Positions 49,466 through 59,195 of a stretch of DNA of 64,000 nucleotides are shown here, one piece after another. The translations under genes and the position numbers were made by a program. Source of the DNA: Neosynechococcus sphagnicola sy1. GTDB lineage: Bacteria; Cyanobacteriota; Cyanobacteriia; Neosynechococcales; Neosynechococcaceae. The DNA is taken from NCBI RefSeq assembly GCF_000775285.1, contig NZ_JJML01000007.1, positions 1-64,000 of the forward strand, read 5' to 3'. How positions within the stretch are numbered: position 1 is the stretch's first letter; the number at the start of each line of letters is the position of its first letter. Under the pieces are notes generated by a model. It saw only the letters and a program-made list of their open reading frames with translations. It was not told where the DNA came from and did no database searches.

Positions 49466-49792
49466 CTATTTGACGATCTCATCAAAAAAAGCATCCTGGT
49501 TCTCAAAGATCTCTAGGACGCGATCTAAATCAGAAATTTCTAGCAGGGTTAAGGCTTGCTCGTTCAGAGAACAAAGACAAAGCCGACGTCCAGCCAACCT
49601 CAGCTTCGTATGCATGTGAATAAGCGTCCCTAAGCCGGAGCTGTCGAGGAAGGTAATCTCTTGCAAATCCACCAGGATAATGCTGGCATCTGCCTCGAAA
49701 CAGCGCTTAAAATCCTCTAGGAAGGCTGCGGAGTTGGCGGTGCTCAAAAATCCAGTAGGCTGAATGACCCGAATCTCCGTAGAAATCAGCAT
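49466..49792 (-). CDS. STAS-domain anti-sigma-factor antagonist-like protein
   Basis: The product is 108 residues, a single STAS domain: IRVIQPTGFLSTANSAAFLE, SIILVDLQEITFLDSSGLGT and a final helix. The serine in LDSSGLG is the site that an anti-sigma kinase phosphorylates in SpoIIAA-type proteins. Partner-switch proteins of this kind control sigma factors or signalling phosphatases. No kinase of the SpoIIAB type is adjacent. Confidence 0.85.
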   Translation of the reverse strand: MLISTEIRVIQPTGFLSTANSAAFLEDFKRCFEADASIILVDLQEITFLDSSGLGTLIHMHTKLRLAGRRLCLCSLNEQALTLLEISDLDRVLEIFENQDAFFDEIVK

Positions 49793-49997
49793 AGACCTAA
49801 GGGCAATTAGGTAACCTTGTGAACCTTATTGGCATCAATAATTATAGAGTTAATTTTGTCAGATGACTGACTAGAGACTGATAACCAGACTCTAAGTCAC
49901 TATAAACCCGCAGCCATGACCTACCGCTGTACAGAGTCGGCACCTTCTATGTACTTCAGTAGAAACTGGCACAATTACGACATTCACCTAGGTCTCG

Positions 49998-50129
49998 TTA
50001 ATCTTCGTGCTCTTCAAAGGGGTCACGCAGATCCTTGGCAGGCGGTCCAAATGAAACATACACACCATAACCAGTCACCGCAATAATAACGGCACCAATC
50101 GAAATGCTAAGAACTATTGCAGGTTCCAT
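49998..50129 (-). CDS. psbN: PsbN, photosystem II assembly protein
   Basis: The product is 43 residues, too short for most ORF lists. One membrane helix ([21 protein letters not shown]) is followed by [18 protein letters not shown], the family's diagnostic end. PsbN is needed for photosystem II assembly and repair rather than being a stable subunit. It is divergent from psbH, the standard cyanobacterial and plastid arrangement, with 86 bases between the starts. Confidence 0.95.
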   Translation of the reverse strand: MEPAIVLSISIGAVIIAVTGYGVYVSFGPPAKDLRDPFEEHED

Positions 50130-50215
50130 GAGTTCAATCCATCTCGTGACATCCCTTCCCCTATAATATTACGGAAAGTTACAAACGTCCTCTCGAAATT
50201 CATTTTGGGTGAGCT

Positions 50216-50419
50216 ATGGCACAACGCACTAGATTGGGAGATATCCTGAAGCCCCTCAACTCTGAGTATGGGAAGGTGGCTCCAGGTTGGGGAACAACTC
50301 CATTGATGGCTGTTTTTATGGGCTTATTCTTTGTCTTCTTGCTGATTATTCTGCAACTCTATAATTCCTCCCTCCTCATTGAAAATGTGACCGTCGGTTG
50401 GAGAAGTCTGGGTGGCTAG
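50216..50419 (+). CDS. psbH: Photosystem II phosphoprotein PsbH
   Basis: The 67-residue one-helix subunit of photosystem II begins [20 protein letters not shown] and ends [10 protein letters not shown], with helix [20 protein letters not shown]. Like other cyanobacterial forms it lacks the N-terminal phosphorylation segment of plants. A strong terminator follows after 29 bases, so it is monocistronic. Confidence 0.97.
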   Translation: MAQRTRLGDILKPLNSEYGKVAPGWGTTPLMAVFMGLFFVFLLIILQLYNSSLLIENVTVGWRSLGG

Positions 50420-50448
50420 GGCTACCAACTTGCAGAACTGCAACAGAT

Positions 50449-50472
50449 ACCCCGGTTTGGCCGGGGTTTTTT
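50449..50472 (+). terminator. Intrinsic terminator after psbH
   Basis: The stem ACCCCGG/CCGGGGT has loop TTTGG and six T's follow. It is a textbook Rho-independent terminator. Confidence 0.95.
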
Positions 50473-50568
50473 ATGGGTGTGCGCCCTATACTGGTTAGGT
50501 GGTTTCAGTGCTAAAGGATCACAGCGCAATCGGCCACTGAACCTAGCGCATTCACAGGAGGGATGGAG

Positions 50569-50916
50569 ATGAATGTATTCGGCATTGGCTTACCAGAAAT
50601 GGCACTGATTATGGTGTTGGCCTTGCTAGTGTTTGGCCCCAAGAAACTGCCAGAAATTGGCCGCAGCATGGGGAAAGCAATTCGTGGGTTTCAGGAGGCT
50701 TCCAAGGAATTTGAGACAGAGTTCAAGCGCGAAGCCGATCGCCTCGAATCAGTGCCTCCAGAGCCCATGAAAGCTGATCTAGAGATGCCTCCAGCCTTAA
50801 CTGCGGCAGCGACACCCGTGGCGCTGGTGAACGATCCCTCTCCCTCTCCCAGCATTGTTGAAGAGACAGAGGTCTCTGAAGCCGTTGCCACCCCCCATCA
50901 ACATCGACCGGAGTAA
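50569..50916 (+). CDS. Twin-arginine translocase TatA/TatE-type subunit
   Basis: TatA oligomers form the pore that moves folded proteins across the thylakoid or plasma membrane. The product is 115 residues: MNVFGIGLPEMALIMVLALL with the helix, then FGPKKLPEIGRSMGKAIRGF, an amphipathic helix, and a Pro/Ala/Glu-rich tail. I prefer ATG 50569 because AGGAGG is then spaced correctly; ATG 50563 is only one base away from it. TatA and TatB are hard to separate; the long tail slightly favours TatB-like, but the GPKKLPEIGR motif is shared. Confidence 0.85.
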   Translation: MNVFGIGLPEMALIMVLALLVFGPKKLPEIGRSMGKAIRGFQEASKEFETEFKREADRLESVPPEPMKADLEMPPALTAAATPVALVNDPSPSPSIVEETEVSEAVATPHQHRPE

Positions 50917-50977
50917 GCTCGGATGGCGATCATAACCCCTGGTTAGATTTGCCTGGGATATTCCTGAACTGGTTGTG

Positions 50978-51751
50978 CTATTCAGGGGTCACATAGGCGG
51001 CTGTAATGCCACCATCTACCAAAAACGTCGATCCATTCACAAAGGAAGACTCGTCACTCGCTAAGAATAGGGCTGCATTGGCAATTTCCTGAGACTGGGC
51101 AAAGCGTCCCGGTGGTATATGAACCAATCGCCGTTGGCGACGGGCAGGGTCTGACAGCAGTTCAGCCAGCAGGGGGGTTTCCACTGGGCCAGGGCAGAGG
51201 GCATTGGCACGAATATTTTGACGGGCAAATTCCACAGCAATTTCGCGGGTCAGGGATAGGACTCCACCTTTGCTGGCTGTATAAGCAGATTGGGAAGTTG
51301 CTGCCCCCAGCAAGGCTACAAAGGATGCCGTATTAATAATTGAGCCACCCCCCGCCCGTAAAAGGGCCGGAATTCCATACTTACAGCCCAGAAACACCCC
51401 TTTGAGGTTGATATTCATGGTCAGATCCCAGATCGCTTCTTCTGTATCGACCACCGAACCATCCGCGGCATGAAAGATGCCGGCATTATTAAACAAAATG
51501 TGGAGCGCACCATAGGTTGACTCCGCCGCTGCAACCATGGCTTGAACCTCCACTGCCTTGGCAACATCAGCAGCCACAAACGTCGCCTGTCCACCTGCTT
51601 GGGCAATCAGGGTCACGGTGGCTTCCCCCGCTGTTGGATTGATGTCACTGACAACGACCCGAGCCCCTTCTTGGGCAAAGAGAAGGGCAGAATCTCGACC
51701 GATACCACTGCCTGCACCTGTAATCAGAGCCACTTTGTTGGCTAACCGCAT
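50978..51751 (-). CDS. Short-chain dehydrogenase/reductase
   Basis: This 257-residue classical SDR has the Rossmann loop TGAGSGIGRDSALLF, the NAGIF block and the active-site Tyr-Lys in SAYTASKGGVLSL with Ser in INTASFVAL. The substrate cannot be deduced. It is the last of a group of minus-strand genes but is separated from its neighbour by 37 bases and may share transcription with the amidotransferase-like hydrolase upstream. Confidence 0.9.
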   Translation of the reverse strand: MRLANKVALITGAGSGIGRDSALLFAQEGARVVVSDINPTAGEATVTLIAQAGGQATFVAADVAKAVEVQAMVAAAESTYGALHILFNNAGIFHAADGSVVDTEEAIWDLTMNINLKGVFLGCKYGIPALLRAGGGSIINTASFVALLGAATSQSAYTASKGGVLSLTREIAVEFARQNIRANALCPGPVETPLLAELLSDPARRQRRLVHIPPGRFAQSQEIANAALFLASDESSFVNGSTFLVDGGITAAYVTPE

Positions 51752-51788
51752 AGACTCTCCTCGCCATCCTCTCGACTACATGTTGGTG

Positions 51789-52512
51789 TTAGCTGCCACA
51801 GGCTAGGGCATACCCAGAATTACGGGTTGCCGCAGCCTTGACTAAGGCTTGAAATAAGCGGGAATGAACTGACTCCCAGGGGGAGAGTTCTGGATGCCAC
51901 TGCACAGCGACTAACCAGGGGTGATGCCGATGCTCCATGGCTTCAACAAGACCGTCCGCCGCCTGAGCAACTACTTGCCAATCTGTGTCAACAACCTGAT
52001 GGACCGCTTGATGATGCCAGGAAACGACCTTGACTGTGGTTGCCCCCAAAATACTGGTTAAGCGACTATCGGCAACCAGGTAAGTGTCGTGCTCGATCGG
52101 GCGACGGGGGTGATCTAAGCGATGGGGGATCGTTGTGCTGTAGACCTCAGGTACATGAAGAACCAGGTTGCCCCCGGTGGCGATATTGAACAGTTGCATC
52201 CCCCGACAAATTGCCAGAATCGGGAGATTGGTTCTCAGTGCTTGTTGGGCCAGGGTGAGTTCAAATCCATCTCGTTCAGCATCCACCATATAAAGTGAGG
52301 GATGGGAGTCACCCCCGTAAAGGCTTGGATCTATATCCCCGCCGCCGGAAAAAACTTAATCCATCAATTACATCCAGAAGGCGACTGGGTTCCGGTTGGC
52401 TGGGTGGCAGCAACAGCGGAATTCCCCCTGCCCACTTCACCGCATCCACGTAGGCAGCTGGTAGGTTAAAATCCTGTACCTCATTCCGACCATAGGTGGT
52501 AATCCCAATCAT
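51789..52512 (-). CDS. Gamma-glutamyl-GABA hydrolase-type (PuuD) class I amidotransferase, one frame shift
   Basis: About 240 residues after correction. Such enzymes cleave gamma-glutamyl amides, for example gamma-glutamyl-GABA in putrescine breakdown. The first part reads MIGITTYGRNEVQDFNLPAA, YVDAVKWAGGIPLLLPP. After the shift at A6 (52349-52354) the expected SGGGDIDPSLYGG joins, followed by AICRGMQLFNIATGG with the nucleophile cysteine and VQWHPELS with the catalytic histidine. The ATG at 52512 fits the conserved start. It may share a transcript with the SDR. Confidence 0.86.
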
Positions 52513-52608
52513 CGGAGGCCGATTTTGCTCCAAGCTATTCCCCCTCTGAGTCAGTCCAGGCAGCAACAACCTAGGGTATCCTATCGTAAATATTCCTAAG
52601 TAAGGATA

Positions 52609-52695
52609 ATGCGTTCTCCCACCCACTTCAACTTCCACCAATTCGCCAAGGCAGTCGTCAAACCTAAGGGTCGCGCCGAATTCATCCCTTATTAG
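52609..52695 (+). other. Short ORF of unknown nature
   Basis: A 28-codon ORF with an AAGGA-like site begins MRSPTHFNFHQFAKAV. If its stop is ignored, the same frame continues as sensible-looking sequence (AFRTVANGYFAHGKLL). It could be the remains of a broken gene. I cannot assign it. Confidence 0.2.
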
Positions 52696-52775
52696 TGTCT
52701 ACAGGCTTTCAGAACCGTCGCCAACGGGTACTTCGCCCATGGCAAACTTCTCACATCACAACCCATCAGTCATCG

Positions 52776-53813
52776 TTATGAAACCACTGAAGAGTGGGCC
52801 GGAGAACTCAACTTCAAGGCGCTGAGTGTGGGTGTTGGAGTGAGTGGTTTACGGGCAGAAATAAATGCTGTAAATTGCTCAACCAGCACAGGGTTGCGCC
52901 AGCCTCCTCTCACTTCTGCTGCCAGAATTTTTAGTGCTTCCTCTTGGGAGAAGGCTGGTTTATAAGAGCGTTCATTGGTGAGGGCATCGTAGATGTCAAT
53001 CACCTGGAAGATCTGAACTATATAGGGAATCCCATCACCAACCAAGCCATCTGGGTAGCCGGAGCCATTCCAGCGCTCATGGTGATGGCGAATAATGGGA
53101 ATCACACCCCGCATGGTACGGAGAGGCTTACAAATTTGTTCACCGATCAGAACATGCTGCTGCATAATTGCCCACTCTGCATCTGTAAGCTTGTCAGTCT
53201 TGAGCAAAATGGCATCCGGAATCCCAATCTTGCCGATGTCATGCAGATACCCACCCCAAGCCAGATCACGAATTTGACTCCGGGAGAGGTTTAAGAATTC
53301 ACCAAAGACTCTTCCCAGTTCTGCCAAACGCTCGCAGTGATCACCCGTGTTGGGGTCCCGGCTCTCGACGGTTCGGGCAATGGAAAATAACACTTGTTCG
53401 GAATGCTCCAGATCTTCGTTCAGCTGCTTTTGGCGAACGAGGGACTTCACCCGTGCTGATAATTCCAGGTGGTCAAAGGGTTTGGTCAGAAAGTCATCTG
53501 CTCCAGCCTCAATGCCCAAAATTCGCGATCGCCGATCATTGAGAGCAGTGATAAACACCACTGGAATCAGTCGGGTTTGCTCATCCTGCTTTAACCGCCG
53601 ACAGACCTCAAACCCATCCATGCCTGGCATCATCACATCCAGCAAAATCAGATCAGGATTGATCTCTAAGACAGCACTGAGGGCAGCAACACCACTCTCT
53701 GCTTCCAAGACGTTGTATCCTTCAACCGAAAGCAGTGCCACAGCCGTTAGCCGACTAGAGGGATGATCATCTACGACCAGAATGCGAGGGAGATCGGGAT
53801 CGATACTGTTCAC
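52776..53813 (-). CDS. Response regulator with HD-GYP cyclic-di-GMP phosphodiesterase domain
   Basis: The product is 345 residues. A receiver domain (1-125) shows ILVVDDHPSS, the phospho-acceptor in LILLDVMMPGMDGFE and TKPFDHLEL. An HD-GYP domain (145-320) shows GDHCERLAELG, GYLHDIGKIGIPDAILLK and IIRHHHERWNGSGYPDGLVG with the full GYP signature. HD-GYP enzymes hydrolyse cyclic di-GMP, often to pGpG or GMP. A cognate histidine kinase is not adjacent. The start is probably GTG at 53813. Confidence 0.93.
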   Translation of the reverse strand: MNSIDPDLPRILVVDDHPSSRLTAVALLSVEGYNVLEAESGVAALSAVLEINPDLILLDVMMPGMDGFEVCRRLKQDEQTRLIPVVFITALNDRRSRILGIEAGADDFLTKPFDHLELSARVKSLVRQKQLNEDLEHSEQVLFSIARTVESRDPNTGDHCERLAELGRVFGEFLNLSRSQIRDLAWGGYLHDIGKIGIPDAILLKTDKLTDAEWAIMQQHVLIGEQICKPLRTMRGVIPIIRHHHERWNGSGYPDGLVGDGIPYIVQIFQVIDIYDALTNERSYKPAFSQEEALKILAAEVRGGWRNPVLVEQFTAFISARKPLTPTPTLSALKLSSPAHSSVVS

Positions 53814-54184
53814 AGGGGCACCCTTTGCGCTTTCGCCATGAATACCTTCATAGTCCTAGGATAGGCTGATGGGAATCTCTGGGGACGATGAATTTTTATT
53901 CAGTATGAGAAATTCAGAGCGTTGAGGAATCGGGTGTTTTACGGAGATTACTGGCAAGCCAGTCAATGAAGGTGGGGAAATATACCATCACGGCACTCCT
54001 GGGACTCCAGATGGGGAAAATTTGGATCATCGGCTCTGGGATCTGCATAGCGAGGTAGGCTATCGGCTAGATGTATTCAGGAGTGTTGGATAGCCGTCAA
54101 TATATGGTAATCCGGCGTGATTCCATTACCGAATCGCTCCAGCACTAGACACCGAAAATCTGCGCCAGTGGCTTGGGTCAAGAT
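53814..54184 (+). other. Intergenic region with no clear gene
   Basis: I found only short, unsupported frames. It lies at the edge of the rearranged patch and may contain decayed sequence. Confidence 0.4.
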
Positions 54185-54445
54185 TCAACTTCCTCCTTGT
54201 TGCCCTACAAGTCCGGAGACGAGCTGCTGAATGACTGGGGTAATTCCTGCTAGTGCTGGGGAGAGTAGCACTGCCACAAAAGAAGCTACAAGAATCGCAC
54301 GGGCGAGAGTAATGTTATCGCGGCTGTGTTGAAAGAATCGCTCATCCCATCGCCTTACATCTTCTTGAAGCTTGGAAATAGCTTCCGAGTTCTTCTCCAC
54401 CAATGCCTCAATTCTGGCGAGAGTATCGCCTTCACTTGCCTGCAT
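54185..54445 (-). CDS. Small protein with coiled coil and membrane helix
   Basis: The product is 86 residues from the ATG at 54445, which follows AGGAGG by six bases (the TTG at 54469 would place that site inside the gene). Residues 8-35 form a coiled coil (ARIEALVEKNSEAISKLQED), and a C-terminal helix (ILVASFVAVLLSPALAG) is followed by a polar end. Small proteins of this shape are common in cyanobacteria; no function is known. Confidence 0.6.
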   Translation of the reverse strand: MQASEGDTLARIEALVEKNSEAISKLQEDVRRWDERFFQHSRDNITLARAILVASFVAVLLSPALAGITPVIQQLVSGLVGQQGGS

Positions 54446-54462
54446 GGGTAGCCTCCTTTGGG

Positions 54463-55069
54463 ATGTCAAATCTCATCCCGCGCGATTCTGCTAACTCTAG
54501 TATCGCTCCTTATCGTGAAGCTGCGCCAGTATTGAAACAGGCGATCGCCCTCGGTCTGCATAAAGAAGACTGCTTCAGTATGTGTGCTTATGCTTTGTTG
54601 AGATCGGAGCAATTTACCGAATCGATCCAATATCACCAACAGGCACTCGATCTGAATCTTGACAACGCAGGCAATTGGCACAATCTAGCTTTGGCCCAGG
54701 AGTGTTTAGGAAACTATGAAGATGAGATCGCTAGTTACGATCTCGCCCTCACCCTCAAGCCCGACGATCCGCAAACACTGACCCATCTAGGCAATGTACT
54801 GCGACATGGGGGAAGATTTCAAGAGGCAATGGCAGCCAGAGATCGCGCCCTTGAGCTAAAACCGAACTACACCGATGCCCTCTATACGAAAGCCGTGATT
54901 TTTGCACTTCAAGGTGACACAAACCAAGCCTTAGTGAATTTAAGAGAATACGTTTTGGGAAGGGACTTACATCCCCATTCCTAACTATTCAGAGACTTTG
55001 GCGGAAGAACCTACCTTTGACAGTTTGAGAAGCGATCCCGAATTTCAAGCATTCCTCCAAGAACTTTAA
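54463..55069 (+). CDS. TPR-repeat protein, broken at the 120-bp duplication
   Basis: This is a tetratricopeptide protein with about five repeats visible (NWHNLALAQECLGNYEDEIA, TLTHLGNVLRHGGRFQEAM). In one frame it ends at 54984, but skipping one base near T4 (54953-54956) gives ETLAEEPTFDSLRSDPEF and then QAFLQEL and a stop at 55067-55069, a typical end for such proteins. The N-terminus may be missing because the start has no ribosome-binding site and sits 17 bases from the divergent gene. The tail is repeated directly downstream (see repeat). Confidence 0.6.
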
Positions 55070-55193
55070 TCCATTTGGGAAGGGACTTACATCCCCATTC
55101 CTAACTATTCAGAGACTTTGGCGGAAGAACCTACCTTTGACAGTTTGAGAAGCGATCCCGAATTTCAAGCATTCCTCCAAGAACTTTAATCCA
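54954..55193 (+). repeat. Perfect tandem duplication, two 120-bp copies
   Basis: Copies are 54954-55073 and 55074-55193. They are identical as far as I can compare and contain the TPR tail. Copy 2 ends exactly where the transposase remnant begins. Confidence 0.93.
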
Positions 55194-55194
55194 T

Positions 55195-55376
55195 ACAGGA
55201 GTTGCCTCCCACCGCAGAATAGTGGAGTGAGCCTTACCGAAGGAGCGGGCCGCCGCCCCCACGCCCATCCCTTCAGTGCGGACATTCAACCCAGAGGCCA
55301 CCATTGAATTAGGCGATCCCAGTCGGGCCATCGGGGTGCCAGTGCGCTCATTATCTTGCTTGCTGCAATTCGGCAT
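55195..55376 (-). pseudogene. Transposase N-terminal remnant
   Basis: Minus-strand residues include NVRTEGMGVGAAARSFGKAHSTILRWE, a helix-turn-helix pattern seen near the N-terminus of several IS transposases in cyanobacteria (IS1-like in my reading, uncertain). The frame then runs into the 120-bp duplication, so the rest is lost. It is not an active gene. Confidence 0.5.
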
Positions 55377-56050
55377 CGGTGTCGTTGCATCAGGGTCCCA
55401 TTGAGGCCTGGTTCTCGCCCATTTTTAACGACCTGTTGGCTCTAGCAGTGAAAACAATCCATATGCAGTGGGGTAATTGCACTGCAACTATTTTACCTAT
55501 CATCGTTTAACAGACCAGTGCCAAGATCTTTCTGGTCAAGCATTGGGGTACAGAGCAGTAATTTTTGGGGGAGGCTAAAGTCTAGGACTCCTTATGAACG
55601 CTCCCTCTGACTTGAGAACGGGGAGTAACTGATGAGGCGGACGATCGTCAAGAAATTCCTTACTCCCAAAGGATTTCAGCGGATCGAAGTCCCATTTCTC
55701 AACCGTGTCACCCCCTAGGATTATTGCGGATTATGAAGAAATTAAAACTTGTAATAACTTAAAAAGAATGGGATTCTATTCGTCTTAGTATAAAAGGGGC
55801 TCGGAAGTCTAAACAGTATATGTACAGATGAGTGAGCTTTGTTCTCTGGTGTTGATCTAGTCTCTCATTTTTCTTGGAGTGCTCTCATAATTTCAGTGAA
55901 ATCATTCTTGGAAAAATTTGAGTGTTAGCTAAGCTACTGAAATGCTTAGGGAAAGATGACCAGAGCGTTGCAAAGGTTAACGGTTCATCTGTCTTTGTAT
56001 ATACTCCCTGCTTCTGATGTTGTGGATCTAAAATTTAGGAGATTAAATCA
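55377..56050 (+). other. Region upstream of the cpc operon
   Basis: About 670 bases hold the phycocyanin promoter and a long leader. AT-rich segments with TATAAAA near 55790 are a candidate -10 region, but I cannot fix a start site. An AGGAG site precedes cpcB. No other gene is supported. Confidence 0.4.
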
Positions 56051-56569
56051 ATGCTAGATGCATATACCAGGGTTGTTTCCCAGGCTGATGCCCGTGGAGA
56101 ATTCGTCAGCAATTCTCAAATTGATGCCCTGAGCGCAGTAGTTAAAGATGGGATGAAGCGCACGGACGTAGTTAACCGGATCACCAGCAGCTCATCTGCT
56201 ATCGTTGCCAACGCTGCTCGTGAACTGTTTGCTGAACAGCCCCAGTTGATTGCACCTGGTGGTAATGCTTACACGAACCGCCGCATGGCTGCTTGCTTGC
56301 GCGACATGGAAATTGTCCTGCGCTATGTTACCTACGCTATCTTTACTGGTGATGCTAGCGTTCTGGATGATCGTTGCCTGAATGGTCTGCGCGAAACCTA
56401 CTTGGCATTGGGCGTCCCCGGTGGTTCTGTTGCTGCTGGTGTTGCCAAGATGAAGGATGCTGCAATTGCAATCGCTAACGACCGTGCTGGTATCACCCAA
56501 GGTGATTGCAGTGCCCTGATCGCTGAAGTTGCTAGCTACTTCGACCGGGCTGCCTCTGCAGTCGGCTAA
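56051..56569 (+). CDS. cpcB: C-phycocyanin beta subunit
   Basis: The 172-residue antenna protein assembles with CpcA into hexamers of the phycobilisome rod. Both bilin-binding cysteines are present: Cys82 in [10 protein letters not shown] and Cys153 in [10 protein letters not shown]. The methylated Asn72 lies in [12 protein letters not shown]. It shares MLDA and ADARGE features with phycoerythrocyanin beta, but the alpha gene that follows is clearly CpcA, so I call phycocyanin. An AGGAG site lies upstream, and the operon continues with cpcA after 99 bases. Confidence 0.95.
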   Translation: MLDAYTRVVSQADARGEFVSNSQIDALSAVVKDGMKRTDVVNRITSSSSAIVANAARELFAEQPQLIAPGGNAYTNRRMAACLRDMEIVLRYVTYAIFTGDASVLDDRCLNGLRETYLALGVPGGSVAAGVAKMKDAAIAIANDRAGITQGDCSALIAEVASYFDRAASAVG

Positions 56570-56668
56570 TTTTTTGGGTGTCATGGGTCACCATTCCCGC
56601 AAGTGACAACTGACTCCTTGCTTTCAACGAAAATCTTTGCAAAACAATCAATAGGGAGATATCAATCA

Positions 56669-57157
56669 ATGAAAACGCAATTGACCGAAGCAGTAGCAGC
56701 TGCCGATTCCCAAGGCCGTTTCCTCAGCAATACCGAACTACAAATTGCTTTCGGTCGCCTTCGTCTTGCTAGTGCTGATCTAGAAGCTGCTAAGGCTTTG
56801 GCCAGCAAAGCTAGCTCCTTGGCTCAAGGTGCAGCTAATGCCGTGTACCAAAAGTTTCCTTACACCACCTCTACCCCAGGAAACAACTTCGCTGCTGATC
56901 AACGCGGCAAGGACAAGTGTGTCCGGGACATCGGCTACTATCTGCGCATGGTTCAATACTGCTTGATCGCTGGTGGTACAGGTCCTATCGATGAGTACCT
57001 GATTGCAGGTTTGGCTGAAATCAACAGCACCTTTGATCTATCCCCCAGCTGGTACGTGGAAGCCCTGAAGTATATCAAGGCTAACCATGGTCTGAGCGGT
57101 GACCCCGCATTGGAAGCTAACTCCTACATCGACTACGCTATCAACGCCCTGAGCTAG
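56669..57157 (+). CDS. cpcA: C-phycocyanin alpha subunit
   Basis: The product is 162 residues from the ATG at 56669 ([20 protein letters not shown]) with the AGGGAG site upstream. The bilin cysteine is Cys84 in [33 protein letters not shown] and [19 protein letters not shown] are standard CpcA blocks. CpcE/CpcF, encoded downstream, attach phycocyanobilin at Cys84. Stem-loops follow the stop and precede the linker genes. Confidence 0.97.
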   Translation: MKTQLTEAVAAADSQGRFLSNTELQIAFGRLRLASADLEAAKALASKASSLAQGAANAVYQKFPYTTSTPGNNFAADQRGKDKCVRDIGYYLRMVQYCLIAGGTGPIDEYLIAGLAEINSTFDLSPSWYVEALKYIKANHGLSGDPALEANSYIDYAINALS

Positions 57158-57170
57158 ATCGCGTCATTTA

Positions 57171-57226
57171 GCCCGGCAAGGTGATCAGCTCTACCAGTAT
57201 GGAAGTAGTTGGTTGCCTTACCGGGC
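57171..57226 (+). promoter_or_regulatory. Stem-loop after cpcA
   Basis: Arms GCCCGGCAAGGT (57171-57182) and GCCTTACCGGGC (57215-57226) pair apart from G-U steps. There is no T-run. It probably protects the cpcBA message or ends part of the transcripts. Confidence 0.6.
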
Positions 57227-57271
57227 AACTCTTTGGTACTCAGATAGACTTCTTGCAGAGGTAAGTTTTTG

Positions 57272-57312
57272 CTATGGAAAAACTGGTTTTCCTAACGGCA
57301 GTTTTTCCATAG
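57272..57312 (+). promoter_or_regulatory. Perfect 14-bp stem-loop between cpcA and cpcC
   Basis: Arms CTATGGAAAAACTG (57272-57285) and CAGTTTTTCCATAG (57299-57312) match exactly, with a 13-base loop. A hairpin here would let less RNA reach the linker genes, which are needed in smaller amounts. Confidence 0.7.
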
Positions 57313-57388
57313 GGCAAGATGTCTGGCATTAAGAAAGATTCTAGAAATTAAAGCGGTCCATTAAGAAATCGAAGTAGGGGAAGCAACT

Positions 57389-58208
57389 ATGGCTGGCTTA
57401 CAAGAGGCTGGGCGGCTGGGAATCCGCCCGTTCAGTGAAGCAGAACCAGTAGAACTCCGTCCCAGCCGGGATGAAGCAAATGTACAGGCTGTCATCCGAG
57501 CAGCCTACCGCCAAGTGTTCGGTAATGAACACATTATGCAGAGTGAGCGTCTGGCTGGTGCAGAATCTCTCTTGCGCCAAGGACAGATAACAGTGCGTGA
57601 CTTTGTGCGTTCACTGGCTTTGTCTGAGCTGTACCGGGAAAAGGTTTTTTTATTCCAACTTCCAGAGTCGCTTCATTGAGCTGAACTACAAGCACCTATT
57701 GGGGCGTGCTCCCTATGATCAAATTGAGATCAGCTCTCATCTAGATCTGTATGAGAGCAAGGGCTACGAAGCAGAGATCAGCTCCTATATTGATTCACCT
57801 GAATATCAGCAAAGCTTTGGTGAAAATGTAGTTCCCTATTACCGGGATCTAGTAACCACAGGATCTGGTCAGAAAACCCTTGGCTTTACCCGCCTTTTCC
57901 AACTATATCGGGGCTATGCCAACAGCGATCGCTCCCAATTGCCAAGTAAACCCCGCCTGACATGGGATCTCGCTAAAAATCTAGCTTCTCCCATCTCGCC
58001 GCCCAGCACTGGAGCTTTGAGTGGAGCAGTGGGTGGCCGTCGGGGCGATGTCTATCGAGTCCGGGTCGTTCAAGGGGCTGCTGCATCTGTGCCAGCTTTG
58101 ATCCGGCGCAGCACAATTGAAGTGCTCGTCTCCTATGATCAGTTGTCGAATAAACTTCAGCAGCTGAATCGGGTGGGCAGTAAGGTTATTAGTATTCAGC
58201 CTGTGTAG
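57389..58208 (+). CDS. cpcC: Phycobilisome rod linker (CpcC type), one frame shift
   Basis: The corrected product is about 272 residues. The N-terminal linker domain (Pfam PBS_linker_poly) spans [16 protein letters not shown] to [20 protein letters not shown], including [20 protein letters not shown] and [18 protein letters not shown]. The C-terminal CpcD-like domain is [20 protein letters not shown]. The frame breaks at T7 (57645-57651); one T less joins the two halves. It lies in the cpc operon 231 bases after cpcA. Confidence 0.92.
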
Positions 58209-58325
58209 GCAGGCAAAGGGGAATCTGAGATTGGTCATACCGGTAGAGAAGCATTCCCGTAACTGATAACCACTCTCAGGTTTCTATCTTCATTTCTAAC
58301 ACACTGACTAAAGGAGAGTATTTCG

Positions 58326-59180
58326 GTGCCTATTACAGCACAAGCATCCCGGTTAGGGACTTCGGCGTTTAGTAATGCTGCTTTGGTTGAACTGCGTCCA
58401 CATTCAACCCAGGATGATGTTAAAGCCGTTATCCGTGCGGTGTATCGTCAGCTGTTAGGAAATGCCCATTTGATGGCTTCTGACAGTCTGGTCATTCCAG
58501 AATCGCTATTGCGGGACGGCAAAATTACCGTTAAAGAGTTTGTGCGGCTGGTGGCTAAATCGGAATTGTATAAAACAAGGTTTTTCTACAATAACTTCCA
58601 TAGCCGAGTTACTGAGCTTAACTACAAGCACCTGCTGGGGCGGGCTCCCTATGATCAGGCTGAGATCCGGTATCACATGGATCTGTACGAGACCAAGGGC
58701 TACGATGCCGATATTGACTCTTACATTGATTCGCCGGAATATGATGCTCACTTCGGCGAAAACATCGTACCCTACTATAACGAGCTGGTGACTACCGGGA
58801 TAGGTCAGCGAACCGTAGGTTTTGCGCGCTTCTTCTCCCTGTACCGGGGGTATGCCTCCAGTAGTTCCCAATCCCAAGGGGGTTATCCTCGTCTGGTGAC
58901 TGAAGTGGCCCGTGGTACAGCATCAACAATTGTTGCTCCTGGGAGTGTTTATACTCGTCCATCCCTCCGGGGCGTTCCCGTCAACAGTGCCTTTGGTGGC
59001 TCAAAAGCCTTTGGCTCTGGGCGTCTTTATCGGGTAGAAGTAGCAGCTATTGCTGGACCTGGTTATCCAAAAGTTCGCCGTTCCAATAAGGCTGTGATTA
59101 TTCCTTTCGAAGAGCTGACGAACCACATGCAGCGGGTTCAACGTCAGGGTGGCAAAATTGCCAGTGTTACACCTCTCTAA
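58326..59180 (+). CDS. cpcC2: Second phycobilisome rod linker (CpcC type)
   Basis: This 284-residue paralogue of the preceding gene has [17 protein letters not shown] at its N-terminus, [20 protein letters not shown] in the linker domain and the CpcD-like end [20 protein letters not shown]. It reads in one frame from the GTG at 58326. Having two CpcC linkers allows rods of three discs, with each linker placed at a different distance from the core (known for paired CpcC proteins; which is which cannot be told). Confidence 0.93.
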   Translation: MPITAQASRLGTSAFSNAALVELRPHSTQDDVKAVIRAVYRQLLGNAHLMASDSLVIPESLLRDGKITVKEFVRLVAKSELYKTRFFYNNFHSRVTELNYKHLLGRAPYDQAEIRYHMDLYETKGYDADIDSYIDSPEYDAHFGENIVPYYNELVTTGIGQRTVGFARFFSLYRGYASSSSQSQGGYPRLVTEVARGTASTIVAPGSVYTRPSLRGVPVNSAFGGSKAFGSGRLYRVEVAAIAGPGYPKVRRSNKAVIIPFEELTNHMQRVQRQGGKIASVTPL

Positions 59181-59195
59181 TTGTTAGTGAAGCAG

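Noticed and set aside
56051-57157. Phycoerythrocyanin (pecB-pecA) instead of phycocyanin
   Set aside because: The beta chain has a few PecB-like residues, but the alpha chain is clearly CpcA, and the order cpcC-cpcD-cpcE-cpcF follows.
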